DNA of 14,352 nt from an uncultured Haloferula sp. Its GTDB lineage: Bacteria; Verrucomicrobiota; Verrucomicrobiae; Verrucomicrobiales; Akkermansiaceae. Both the position numbers and the translations under genes were made by a program. The stretch spans positions 1 through 14,352 of the forward strand of contig CAMPGU010000082.1 of assembly GCA_946885645.1 (NCBI GenBank), given 5' to 3'. This document shows, piece after piece, positions 6,787-13,825 of the stretch (within the stretch, counting starts at the first letter, position 1; the number at the start of each line of letters is the position of its first letter). The notes below the pieces were generated by a model. That model saw only the letters and a list, made by a program, of their open reading frames with translations. It was not told where the DNA came from and ran no database searches.

Positions 6787-8435
6787 ACTCCCCCGACGAA
6801 CATCTCAACCGGCTTTTCGACGCCTATTTCGACGGATCCCTGGACGCCGTGGCGCGGCAAGATCTCGATCAGCTCCTTACTTCGTCCGCACGGGCGAGGC
6901 AGCTTTTCTGGGAAAGGGCGGGCTTGGAAGGCGCGCTGGAGAGCTGGGCTGCGAGTTCCCGCGGCGAATCCCTGGCCTTTCCCCCCGCGGGGTCGCGCCC
7001 GCGCCCGTGGCGGCGTCATTTGCCCGCGATTTCCGGATGGGCCGCGGCGGCCGCCTTGGTGCTGGCCTGGGTGATAGAATCGCGGTCCGGAGAGTCCGCG
7101 GGGCATTCCCCCCCGGTTGCCGCCAGAACGGCCGGAACTCCCGAAGGCGCGCCGGGTGCCGTGGAGAGCGGTACGCCGGTGGCCTATTTGTCGCGGGTGA
7201 GCGGTGTCGCTGCCGGCGACCGGATCCTGCCCGGCAGATCCCTCGGGGCGGGGCGCGAGGTGGCAATCCAGGAGGGGATTCTGGAGCTGGACTTCTTCAG
7301 CGGCGCGCGGGTCTCGATCCAAGGTCCCGCGCGATTCATCCCCGAAAGCGACATGCGCTTGGCGATGATGGAAGGCAAGGTCCAGGTGGACGTGCCGGAT
7401 AGCGCGAAGGGGTTCGTGCTGGTGTTGCCGGATGGCACGATCACCGATTTCGGGACCAGCTTCGGTGCCGAGGTCAGTGGGGAAAAAACGTCCCGGCTGC
7501 AGGTGACGCGCGGGGAGATCGAGCTGGTGGATGCCAAGAGCGGGGGAAAAGCCCGCCGGATACTGGAGGGGGAAGCCTTTTCGCTGGCGGAGACCGGCAC
7601 CTCGCGTCCCATCGACTTCCGCCCGATGGCGGTGAAGAGCTCGCTCGAAGCCCGCAGTGCGGAGGAGAGCCGGCAACGGGCGGAGCGCTGGGAGCAGGTT
7701 TGCCGCGGGATCGCGGCCGATCCGACGGTGCTCGTGCATTTCAGATTCCTTCCCGAAGAGGAAGGATCGCGGGAGATCCTCAACCGGGCGAGCGGGCCGA
7801 ATTCCCCGCGGACGGGGACGGTAATTGCCGCGGAATGGGCGCGGGGCCGCTGGCCTGGAAAGCCCGCCTTGGCATTCCACAGTCCCGCGGACCGCGTAAG
7901 AGTCGATATTCTAGGAGAATATCCCCAAGCCACTTACCTTTCCTGGGTGAAAACCGACGGGCTCCCCCGGCGCTACAACGGCCTCTTCCTCAGCGAAGTG
8001 GGCATCCCGGGAGAAGCGCACTGGCAGATGTCGCCCGAGGGGATGTTCTACTTCGGCGTGCGGCCGAAGGTGGAAAGGCAGGACTGGAGCTTCCACCGCG
8101 CCTTCAGCCCTCCGGTCCTTTCCTCGGGGGATTTCGGGACCTGGCGGATGCTCGCGACCACCTATGATGCCCGGCGGCGGGAGGTGATCCACTATGTGGA
8201 TGGTACGGAGGTGCACCGCTCGGTCATCGGGGATTCCATCCCGCTTCGCTTCGGGCGGGCGACGCTCGGGAATTTCTTCGATCCCGCTCCCTCTGAGCAT
8301 GCGGATCAACCGGGCCTCGGCGAGGAGTGGAGCTTCCGCAACTGGTGCGGCGCTATCGATGAATTCCTGCTCTATTCCCGCGTTCTGGACGGCAAGGAAA
8401 TCGCCCGGCTGCACGAGGCGGGGCGCGCGGACTGA
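6783..8435 (+). CDS. FecR-like, LamG-domain membrane protein; probable anti-sigma factor/sensor
   Basis: The 550-residue protein starts at the ATG overlapping the sigma factor stop. Residues 1-60 are a soluble helical segment (LNRLFDAYFDGSLD...LDQLLTSSARARQLFWERAG) in the position of a cytoplasmic anti-sigma domain. One membrane segment follows at about 82-99 (AISGWAAAAALVLAWVIE). Residues about 135-275 match the FecR fold (GDRILPGRSL, FFSGARVSIQGPARF, GTITDFGTSFGAEV, TRGEIELVDAKSGG). Residues about 315-545 form a LamG/concanavalin A-like domain (TYLSWVKTDGLP, YNGLFLSE, WRMLATTYD, WCGAIDEFLLYSRVLDGKEI). FecR proteins relay envelope signals to ECF factors. A LamG domain on the outer side suggests a polysaccharide signal, but no ligand can be read from sequence. 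Direct control of the upstream sigma factor is inferred from gene coupling. Confidence 0.87.
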   Translation: MNSPDEHLNRLFDAYFDGSLDAVARQDLDQLLTSSARARQLFWERAGLEGALESWAASSRGESLAFPPAGSRPRPWRRHLPAISGWAAAAALVLAWVIESRSGESAGHSPPVAARTAGTPEGAPGAVESGTPVAYLSRVSGVAAGDRILPGRSLGAGREVAIQEGILELDFFSGARVSIQGPARFIPESDMRLAMMEGKVQVDVPDSAKGFVLVLPDGTITDFGTSFGAEVSGEKTSRLQVTRGEIELVDAKSGGKARRILEGEAFSLAETGTSRPIDFRPMAVKSSLEARSAEESRQRAERWEQVCRGIAADPTVLVHFRFLPEEEGSREILNRASGPNSPRTGTVIAAEWARGRWPGKPALAFHSPADRVRVDILGEYPQATYLSWVKTDGLPRRYNGLFLSEVGIPGEAHWQMSPEGMFYFGVRPKVERQDWSFHRAFSPPVLSSGDFGTWRMLATTYDARRREVIHYVDGTEVHRSVIGDSIPLRFGRATLGNFFDPAPSEHADQPGLGEEWSFRNWCGAIDEFLLYSRVLDGKEIARLHEAGRAD

Positions 8436-8471
8436 TGCGCGGGAGAGGCCGAGCCTTTCTCCGGATAGCAA

Positions 8472-8501
8472 AACGCCCCCCGGCCGCGGCCAAGGGGCGT
8501 T
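8472..8501 (-). terminator. Bidirectional intrinsic terminator between convergent genes
   Basis: AACGCCCC (8472-8479) and GGGGCGTT (8494-8501) form a perfect 8-bp stem around a 14-base GC-rich loop. Read on the minus strand, the stem is followed directly by TT, giving a four-T run at its 3' side, about 20 bases after the PEP-CTERM stop. On the plus strand it lies 36 bases after the FecR-LamG stop but lacks a T-run. It probably serves mainly the minus-strand gene. Confidence 0.75.
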
Positions 8502-8521
8502 CTGGATTGCGCCAACCGAAA

Positions 8522-9301
8522 TCAAGGGCGACGGCGACGGCGTAGCAAGGCCGCCGCCCCGAGCATCGCCAGAGCGCTCGCCGAGGGCTCCGGCACGATC
8601 TGGCTGGGATCGCGGAACTCGAACATGAAGAGCGCCACGTTATTATGGCTTACCCTCACATCGAACGAAGACTGGGAGAGCCCCTGCGAGGAGACCGCGT
8701 GCTCGGCATCGCTGAAGGATGAATTGCCGGTGGCGGTGAACCCGGAGTATCCGGCGAAGGTGGAATCACTGCTGATATTGGTGTCTTCGTAGAGGAGATT
8801 GCCGGCGAAGTCCGCGTCGGAGGTGTAGTATTTCTGCCCCGCATCGATATCCAGGGAAGTCAGCAAAAGGTCCACCGCCACCGAGTTCTCAAAAGCCGCG
8901 TCGTAAAACGAAAAATTGAGATCCAGGCTCCACGCGCCCGTGGTCGTGGTGGTGTCCCCGGGGTTGACATAAACGGAGAGCGTTCCCGGATCCACCAAGC
9001 CCTGGCTATCGACGGTGCGGGCCACCATGAGCGAGTCGGTGCCCGCCGTGAGGGTCCCGGTCGGGTTCGAGATGCTGACGCGCATCCCGTACTGTTGGCC
9101 GAACTCGTCGCTGATGATGTACTCCGCCACGACTCCGGTTTCCCAAGTGGTCGTATTGGACTTGCTGCCGCTACCGGTAACGGTGGCAGTACTGCCTACG
9201 GTCTGGCTGTTGGTGGCGATAATGGAATAGGCGGCAGCATGTGCCGACGGACTGAAAGCGGCGGCCGAAAGGGCCGCGGCGAGTGCGGTGGGGAACTTCA
9301 T
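8522..9301 (-). CDS. PEP-CTERM protein, beta-rich, unknown function
   Basis: The start is set at ATG 9301, because MKFPTALAAALSAAAFSPSAH is a clear signal peptide; the frame continues 31 codons upstream (ATG 9394), but that part lies in AT-rich promoter-like DNA. The 259-residue product is rich in Ser, Thr, Gly and Asp, as in secreted beta-sheet proteins. It ends in a PEP-CTERM signal (VPEPSAS near residue 236, a hydrophobic stretch, RRRRRP). The body shows no similarity I can see to the module of the other PEP-CTERM gene at 5409-6098; only the signal peptide type and sorting tail are shared. It appears to be a single-gene transcript, ended by the hairpin at 8472-8501. It is probably anchored or exported through an exosortase encoded elsewhere. 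No enzymatic motif is seen. Confidence 0.8.
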   Translation of the reverse strand: MKFPTALAAALSAAAFSPSAHAAAYSIIATNSQTVGSTATVTGSGSKSNTTTWETGVVAEYIISDEFGQQYGMRVSISNPTGTLTAGTDSLMVARTVDSQGLVDPGTLSVYVNPGDTTTTTGAWSLDLNFSFYDAAFENSVAVDLLLTSLDIDAGQKYYTSDADFAGNLLYEDTNISSDSTFAGYSGFTATGNSSFSDAEHAVSSQGLSQSSFDVRVSHNNVALFMFEFRDPSQIVPEPSASALAMLGAAALLRRRRRP

Positions 9302-9360
9302 GGGGATGGGGAAACGATACGGCATTCTTGAAAGACCGCGCACTCGGTCCAGCAATTTCA

Positions 9361-9380
9361 GGTTAACTATATGTATAACC
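9361..9380. promoter_or_regulatory. AT-rich imperfect palindrome upstream of the PEP-CTERM gene
   Basis: GGTTAACTATATGTATAACC pairs at 7 of 10 symmetric positions (outer GGTTA/TAACC and the central pairs). It lies 60-79 bases upstream of ATG 9301 in the most AT-rich part of the 148-base gap, so it is a plausible operator or promoter region. The same gap also holds the perfect odd palindrome CGGGTTGAACCCG at 9436-9448, just after the stop of the TIM-barrel gene. No convincing -35/-10 pair was found. Confidence 0.25.
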
Positions 9381-9449
9381 ATTTGAATATCCATGGAGTC
9401 CCGGATTGATTAAAACAGTCATGGGATCTGTTCCACGGGTTGAACCCGC

Positions 9450-10352
9450 TCATTTCGCGTCAAAGGCAGCCTTCAATGCCAGCGCTCCTTCCTCCTGGCT
9501 GTCCTTCGTCTCGGATATGACCGTGCACTCCACCTGCCACTTCCTCAGGCACCGCGCGATCGGCTCGAAACGGGGGTGAAAGAAGCCCTCCCTAGGAAGA
9601 TCGATTGCGTCCTTTCCCGTTTTCCTGGGCGCTTCCTCCTCGTAGCGGTCGTGGATCTTCTTGTGCATGATCTCGCCCCGGTGTCCGTAGTGGATCGGGG
9701 TGTAGTGGAAATGAATCCGCCGCGAAGGATCGAAATATCCCCGCGAAGCGAGTCTGGCGAAGACACTTTCGATCGCCTCCTCCGTCGCCAGTGTCCCGAG
9801 CGTCCGCGCATGGAGGTGCCCGAAATCGACGCAGGGAAAGACCCCCGGCATCTGGTCCGAGATCGCCAGGATCTCATCGAGTGATCCGAGTTGTCCCATC
9901 TTCCCCGCGGTCTCGATGAACAGGCCCGTCTCCGGCCGGCCGATCCCGTCGAGCACCTCGCCCAGATTTTCGACAAAACGTGTGTTGATCGCCTCCGGCT
10001 TGCTGGCTCCATAGAGCGGGCCGGGGTGCAGCACGATCACGTCCGCCCCGAGCAAGTGTGCCAGTTCGTATGTTCGCCTCAGCGTCTCCGCCGAATTCCC
10101 CAGCTTCACCGGGTCGTCCGAGGTGAAAACGATGAAGTAGGACGCGTGGACCGATAGCTTGATCCCATGGTCCGCCGCCGCCTTCCGGTACTCCCGGCAC
10201 CGCGCTTCCGTGGTGCGGGGGCCGTAGGTCATCTGTAGCTCGAACGCATCCAATCCGAGGGATGCCAGCCACTGGCAGATCTTCACGCGGTCGCGGCGGA
10301 ATCCCGAGCGTTCAAAGGCAGGCGGATAGCCGGCGACACCGAAACGAGGCAT
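9450..10352 (-). CDS. Endonuclease IV-like (AP_endonuc_2) TIM-barrel protein
   Basis: The 300-residue protein starts at ATG 10352 (MPRFGVAGYPPAFERSGF), the usual start of the fold; the frame is open 54 codons further upstream, but that part reads like non-coding DNA. Metal-ligand positions of the AP endonuclease family 2 fold are visible: His69 (LSVHASYFI), His109 (VIVLHPGP), Glu147 (FIETAGK), Asp176 and His179 (CVDFGHLHAR), His214/His216 (IHFHYT), and Glu281 (ISETKD). The E. coli Nfo Asp-x-His pair is absent; in that region the protein has HYGHRGEIMHKK, resembling the GEK.H form of archaeal-type relatives. In Nfo these residues bind three zinc ions for cleavage at abasic DNA sites. Activity on DNA is therefore possible but unproven, and a sugar isomerase-type role is the main alternative. 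It is divergent from the OmpA gene. Confidence 0.8.
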   Translation of the reverse strand: MPRFGVAGYPPAFERSGFRRDRVKICQWLASLGLDAFELQMTYGPRTTEARCREYRKAAADHGIKLSVHASYFIVFTSDDPVKLGNSAETLRRTYELAHLLGADVIVLHPGPLYGASKPEAINTRFVENLGEVLDGIGRPETGLFIETAGKMGQLGSLDEILAISDQMPGVFPCVDFGHLHARTLGTLATEEAIESVFARLASRGYFDPSRRIHFHYTPIHYGHRGEIMHKKIHDRYEEEAPRKTGKDAIDLPREGFFHPRFEPIARCLRKWQVECTVISETKDSQEEGALALKAAFDAK

Positions 10353-10462
10353 CCGTAGAGGTAAGGCTGCCGTCGGCCATTTCAAGATTTCCGTGGATAA
10401 GCGCGGGTGATCCGTATGTGAGCTCGAAACCGGTTCTGCCGCCCCGGAAGCGGCCCTGCAAA

Positions 10463-10490
10463 GTGCATGCCGCACCGCGCAGGCATGCAC
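10463..10490. promoter_or_regulatory. Strong 9-bp inverted repeat in a divergent promoter region
   Basis: GTGCATGCC (10463-10471) and GGCATGCAC (10482-10490) are perfect reverse complements around a 10-base spacer. The site lies in the 228-base region between the TIM-barrel gene and the OmpA gene, about 90 bases from the OmpA start. With no gene ending here and no T-run, it is better explained as an operator or a 5' leader hairpin than as a terminator. The rest of the gap (10353-10580) showed no other clear element. Confidence 0.45.
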
Positions 10491-10580
10491 GGGGAGGGAG
10501 TTCACCGGCGTCAACGGGGTGTCATATTCAAGGAGTTACGTCCGAGGGCGACCGGCACGCTGCGAGCGAGCTGAAAAGGC

Positions 10581-12083
10581 ATGAAAGCGAACCCTTTCCA
10601 CTGCCTGCGGACCGTCACCCGCTCGGGGACTCTGGTGTCCTGCATCTGTATCTCGGCCGCCACTTCGCTGATCTTTGCTGCAGCCGATCCCGCGGATCCC
10701 GCAAATCCGGAGTCGAAGCCCCTGAAGGACCAGTCTCCCGCCAAGGCGGGTGGGGATTCGACGCCCGTGGAAGATACATCCAAGGCATCCGGCAAGGACT
10801 CGCGGCCTGTGGTCGATGACGACCGGAGGGCGAACGAGCGGTCGCAGGAGGAATCCGGAGACAGCAGCCGTGTGGAGGATGACAGCGGCAAGGCCAATCC
10901 GGAGTCCGCGCCGGTGGAAGACGAGCGGGAGGCATCCGGTGCGGATTCCCGCAAGGTTGACGATGCAAACCCGAGGAAAGCGTCGCCGGAGGCGCGGCGG
11001 ACGACCGATCATTCCCACAAGGCGAGCCCCAAGGCGGGAACGGTGAACGACGCCGATGACCGCAAAGCCAACCCTGACTCGCGCACGACTTCATCCGCCG
11101 CCCGGGCCCGGGACGCGGAGCCCGAGCCGCCGGTTCCCGAGGAACCCTCCGATTTTGAAAGCGAGACGGCGGTGCGCGAGGCGATGACCGACGCCGAGGC
11201 CTCCGTCCGGCAGAGCAAGCTTCAGATCCGGCGCCCTGAAGAGGCCCGCGGCATCCTTCAGCGAGTGCTGGGGGCGGAGGGGACGGTCTCCCGTGCCGAG
11301 GAGGAGCGGGATGACGCGATGGCCGACGCCGCGGACAAGGCTGCCGCGGAGGTGCCCCGGCGGATGCGGATGGAGGTGAAGGATTACCTGCGGGACCGGC
11401 TGATGGGGCGGCCCCCTGCAGGACGCGAAGCCCCGGCCTTCTTCCGTGATCGCCGGGAGGACGGCACCCCTGCCCTCATCCCGCTGGAGGAGCCGCGGCG
11501 CTTCTTTCATTCCGGCCGGCGCTACGTGAGCTTCCACTCGAAAACCTCGATCCCGGCGGTGCTGCTCGCCCATGCTTCGCTGGGGAGCTTGGAGCTCCAA
11601 GCGGCCGCGGAAGCCGCAGGGGCGCTCGCCGCGGTGCGGGAACCGCTGATGGCGCTGCCCGTGGAGTATCGCGATGCGGATGCGTGGATCATTTCCTATC
11701 CGGTCAGCAAGGAGAGCATGATCAGCAGCGGTGACATCCTCTTCCGCCCCGGCTCCACCCGTTTCGCGGACACCCATGCCTACGGGATGGTCGAGGCTCT
11801 TGCCGAGGCCATGAAGGACCCTGATTTGGCGGGGGAGCGGTTCATTATCGAAGGCCATGCTTCCGCGGAGGGATCTTTCGAGGAAAACCAGATCCTTTCG
11901 CAGCAGCGCGCGGAAACGATCGCCCGCGAAATCGTGCGCAATGGTGTCCCGGCCGAACAAGTGATCCCCGTAGGATACGGCGAGTCCGAAGCACGGCACC
12001 CCGCCGACGCGCCCGAAGAGGTGAGAAGCGAGGATCGCCGGGTCGTCGTTTTCAAGCTCGATGATACCGATGCACAGCGATGA
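10581..12083 (+). CDS. OmpA-family envelope protein with long repetitive charged linker
   Basis: The 500-residue protein has a signal-like N-terminus (about 1-35, ending LIFAAAD). Residues about 55-171 are about nine degenerate 14-residue repeats rich in Lys, Ala, Ser, Asp and Pro, probably disordered. Residues about 195-275 are charged and helical, with coiled-coil character. Residues about 384-493 form an OmpA C-terminal domain (GDILFRPGSTRF, IIEGHASAEGS, LSQQRAETIAREIV, VIPVGYGESEARHP, SEDRRVVVF). This fold usually binds peptidoglycan in the periplasm. Arg443, one of the two diaminopimelate-contacting residues, is present, but the Asp normally found in GHTD is Ser428. No beta-barrel is evident, so it may be a soluble or tethered cell-wall-binding protein. 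AAAAGG just before ATG 10581 is a possible but very close ribosome site. The YihY-family gene follows closely on the same strand. Confidence 0.85.
   Translation: MKANPFHCLRTVTRSGTLVSCICISAATSLIFAAADPADPANPESKPLKDQSPAKAGGDSTPVEDTSKASGKDSRPVVDDDRRANERSQEESGDSSRVEDDSGKANPESAPVEDEREASGADSRKVDDANPRKASPEARRTTDHSHKASPKAGTVNDADDRKANPDSRTTSSAARARDAEPEPPVPEEPSDFESETAVREAMTDAEASVRQSKLQIRRPEEARGILQRVLGAEGTVSRAEEERDDAMADAADKAAAEVPRRMRMEVKDYLRDRLMGRPPAGREAPAFFRDRREDGTPALIPLEEPRRFFHSGRRYVSFHSKTSIPAVLLAHASLGSLELQAAAEAAGALAAVREPLMALPVEYRDADAWIISYPVSKESMISSGDILFRPGSTRFADTHAYGMVEALAEAMKDPDLAGERFIIEGHASAEGSFEENQILSQQRAETIAREIVRNGVPAEQVIPVGYGESEARHPADAPEEVRSEDRRVVVFKLDDTDAQR
10743..11093 (+). repeat. About nine degenerate 14-residue repeats inside the OmpA-family gene
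   Basis: Successive units begin KAGGDST, KASGKDSR, RANERSQ, EESGDSSR, KANPESAP, EASGADSR, KASPEARR, KASPKAGT and KANPDSRT, so the shared core is K-A-(S/N)-(G/P)-x-(D/S)-S, often followed by V-x-D-D. Each unit is about 42 bases. Codons differ between copies, so this is an old, diverged tandem array and not a recent slippage product. Confidence 0.7.
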
Positions 12084-12163
12084 AGGGGCGGATGTCCGGT
12101 TCGCCCATGGCCGGAGAACCCGATCGGATTAGAAGTTTCCGGGGAGCGTGCTTATTTTCACGG

Positions 12164-13063
12164 ATGCAGTCTTACTGGAAGACGCTCAAACGGACGGTGA
12201 CCGAGTTCGTCGAGGATAACGTGCTACGCCTCAGCGCGGCGCTCGCCTACTATTCGGTTTTCTCGTTGGCGCCTCTGCTGGTCATTTGCGTGGCGGTCGC
12301 GGGGGCGTTTCTCGGGGAAGAGGCGGTCCGCGGCGAGTTGAGCGATCAATTGAAAAGCAGCCTGGGGGCCAGCGGGGCCTTTGCCGTTCAGGAGATGGTG
12401 GCGCAGGCCCGCAAGCCGGAGGCAAATGTCTGGGTTTCCATCGGCGGCTTCGCGATGCTGTTCGTGGGGGCGAGCGGGCTCTTCGGACAGCTTCAGGATG
12501 CCCTTAACACCGTGTGGGGTGTGAAACAGAAGCCGGGGAGGGGCGTCGCCGGCATTCTCAAAGACCGCTTCCTGTCCTTCCTGATGGTGCTCGGCACCGG
12601 CTTCCTGCTCCTCATCTCGATGGTTCTGAGCGCGGTCCTGCAGGCGATGGGCAAGTGGGTGGGAGAGATGGCCGATCTCCCGCCGGAGATGTGGGCGGTG
12701 GCGAGCGAGCTCGCCTCCTTCGCGGTCGTGGTGCTGCTCTTCGCCGCCATCTTCAAGGTGCTGCCCGACGTCCAGGTGCGCTGGGAACACGTGTGGATAG
12801 GCGCGATCTTCACCGCGGCGTTATTCGTCGCCGGTAAGTCCGCCATCGCCTGGTATCTCGGACGCGAAGCGACGGCATCGAGCTACGGTACGGCGGGCTC
12901 CCTCGCATTGGTCCTGCTATGGGTCTATTACTCGTCGATCATCCTGCTCTTCGGAGCGGAATTCACCCAGGTGTGGGCAAAACGCCAAGGGGAAGAAATC
13001 CGCCCCGACCGGGATGCGGTGGCGGTGGCGGTGGGGGATCCAATCTCCGACAACCCCAAGTGA
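12164..13063 (+). CDS. YihY/virulence factor BrkB-family inner-membrane protein
   Basis: The 299-residue protein has about six membrane segments. Family hallmarks are SAALAYYSVFSLAPLLVI near the N-terminus, LNTVWGVK after the second segment, FKVLPDVQVRWEHVWIGA, and YGTAGSLALVLLWVYYSS with LFGAEFTQVWA at the end. The family (PF03631, formerly mislabelled ribonuclease BN) has no settled biochemical function; transport or envelope roles are suggested. I chose ATG 12164 because MQSYWKTLKRTVTEFVEDNV is the usual N-terminus. An in-frame ATG at 12080 overlaps the OmpA stop (ATGA) and would add 28 atypical residues; if used, it would couple the two genes. No ribosome site favours either. Co-transcription with the OmpA gene is likely from the short gap. 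Confidence 0.9.
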   Translation: MQSYWKTLKRTVTEFVEDNVLRLSAALAYYSVFSLAPLLVICVAVAGAFLGEEAVRGELSDQLKSSLGASGAFAVQEMVAQARKPEANVWVSIGGFAMLFVGASGLFGQLQDALNTVWGVKQKPGRGVAGILKDRFLSFLMVLGTGFLLLISMVLSAVLQAMGKWVGEMADLPPEMWAVASELASFAVVVLLFAAIFKVLPDVQVRWEHVWIGAIFTAALFVAGKSAIAWYLGREATASSYGTAGSLALVLLWVYYSSIILLFGAEFTQVWAKRQGEEIRPDRDAVAVAVGDPISDNPK

Positions 13064-13287
13064 GCGGTTGCGACGCGAATCTTCAATTCCATGAGCTGCT
13101 TGGCACAGCGCGGCCTATCAAAAGAGGAAAAGATGGGCCGGGTTCGACGAGTTGGCAACCGGCACCCCTTTAGAAATCGGGTCGGCCAGTCGACGGTCTC
13201 CCGGTCGCCGATGACGAAGTCCTCTAGTCCCTTGTGCAAGCCATCGGTGACGCGCACTTTGTCGAGCAGGCTGAATTTTGCACTCAC
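12928..13287 (-). pseudogene. KOW-like small reading frame, probably a truncated or frameshifted remnant
   Basis: The frame starts at GTG 13287, overlapping the previous gene's stop (GTGA), and is open for 119 codons. The first 30 or so residues read FSLLDKVRVTDGLHKGLEDF, a good match to a KOW motif as found in small nucleic-acid-binding or ribosome-associated domains. After about residue 32 the protein-like character stops, and the last 45 codons are antisense to the end of the YihY-family gene. In another frame, just after the KOW part, a short open stretch (GDRRLADPISKG...) ends in TGA at the T-rich tail of a hairpin, so the original end may have been lost by an indel. It may instead be a genuine short gene; confidence in any product is low. 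Confidence 0.35.
13118..13163 (-). terminator. Possible minus-strand terminator after the KOW-like segment
   Basis: GCCGG-G-TT (13137-13144) pairs with AACCGGC (13157-13163) through seven base pairs and one bulged G. On the minus strand the stem is followed by CCATCTTTTCCTCTTTTGA, a pyrimidine- and T-rich tail. It would end the right-hand minus-strand cluster before it reaches the YihY-family gene. The bulge and interrupted T-run make it a weak candidate. Confidence 0.35.
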
Positions 13288-13814
13288 TCCAAAGGCATGT
13301 TGGCCGCCTCTCTACGTGGACCGGTTGGCAACGTAGAGGAGATCACCCGAAAGCGAGCAGCCGACGAATACTCGCTCAGGCCTATGGCGTCCTTTCCCTC
13401 GTTGAACCATCCTTCGTTCGGATTGGTCTGATCGCGGATTAGAAAATCCTCCCCCTCGAAGATTCCGCACCAGACCATCATGCCGTCAGCGTCCAAAATA
13501 CTGAAGCCGTAAGTAGCCTCGCTCAAAGGCTCTTTCCCTACGATCCGTGCAAGGTACGCGATCTTGCCGTCCCCATCGTAATTTCCACGCTCCCACCGCG
13601 TGGAGAGCCTGAAGATGTATCCATCCAAGGCGAAGTCGGGCCAATGCTTGATCCGCTGCAACTCTACTGATCTAGCTTCCGCCTTAGCCTGGGCCGTCCG
13701 ATGTTTCTCGTCTTCCCGTTCATTATAGAGCCAGATCGGCACAGCAAGAACGGCCGCGGAAACGACGAGTCCAACGGCCAGCTTCATCCCGCCTGATAAG
13801 ATTTCTCGCAGCAT
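13284..13814 (-). CDS. Single-pass membrane protein of unknown function
   Basis: The 176-residue protein starts at ATG 13814, 11 bases after the lipoprotein stop; a TTG at 13838 would extend it into that gene. Residues about 10-30 (KLAVGLVVSAAVLAVPIWLY) are one membrane segment, followed by a charged helical stretch (about 31-55). Residues about 58-160 look like a compact beta-rich domain (FALDGYIFRLSTRWE, TYGFSILDADGMMVWCGIFE) likely exposed outside the membrane. The FSILDADG stretch faintly recalls FxLYD-type domains, which is not enough to assign it. It forms a tight pair with the lipoprotein gene and overlaps the KOW-like frame downstream. Base composition is less GC-rich than the rest of the window. 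Confidence 0.7.
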   Translation of the reverse strand: MLREILSGGMKLAVGLVVSAAVLAVPIWLYNEREDEKHRTAQAKAEARSVELQRIKHWPDFALDGYIFRLSTRWERGNYDGDGKIAYLARIVGKEPLSEATYGFSILDADGMMVWCGIFEGEDFLIRDQTNPNEGWFNEGKDAIGLSEYSSAARFRVISSTLPTGPRREAANMPLE

Positions 13815-13825
13815 GGCAGCAGATC

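Noticed and set aside
6705..7880. Minus-strand open frame of 391 codons opposite the FecR-LamG gene
   Set aside because: The translation is Arg/Gly/Pro-rich without domain signals and mirrors the real gene on the other strand.
9436..9448. Palindrome CGGGTTGAACCCG after the TIM-barrel stop, considered as a terminator
   Set aside because: The single-base centre leaves no usable loop and there is no T-run; it may be an operator but nothing supports that further.
10353..10514. 54-codon N-terminal extension of the TIM-barrel protein
   Set aside because: It contains the inverted repeat, has no similarity to the fold, and the family N-terminus begins at MPRFGVAGYPP.
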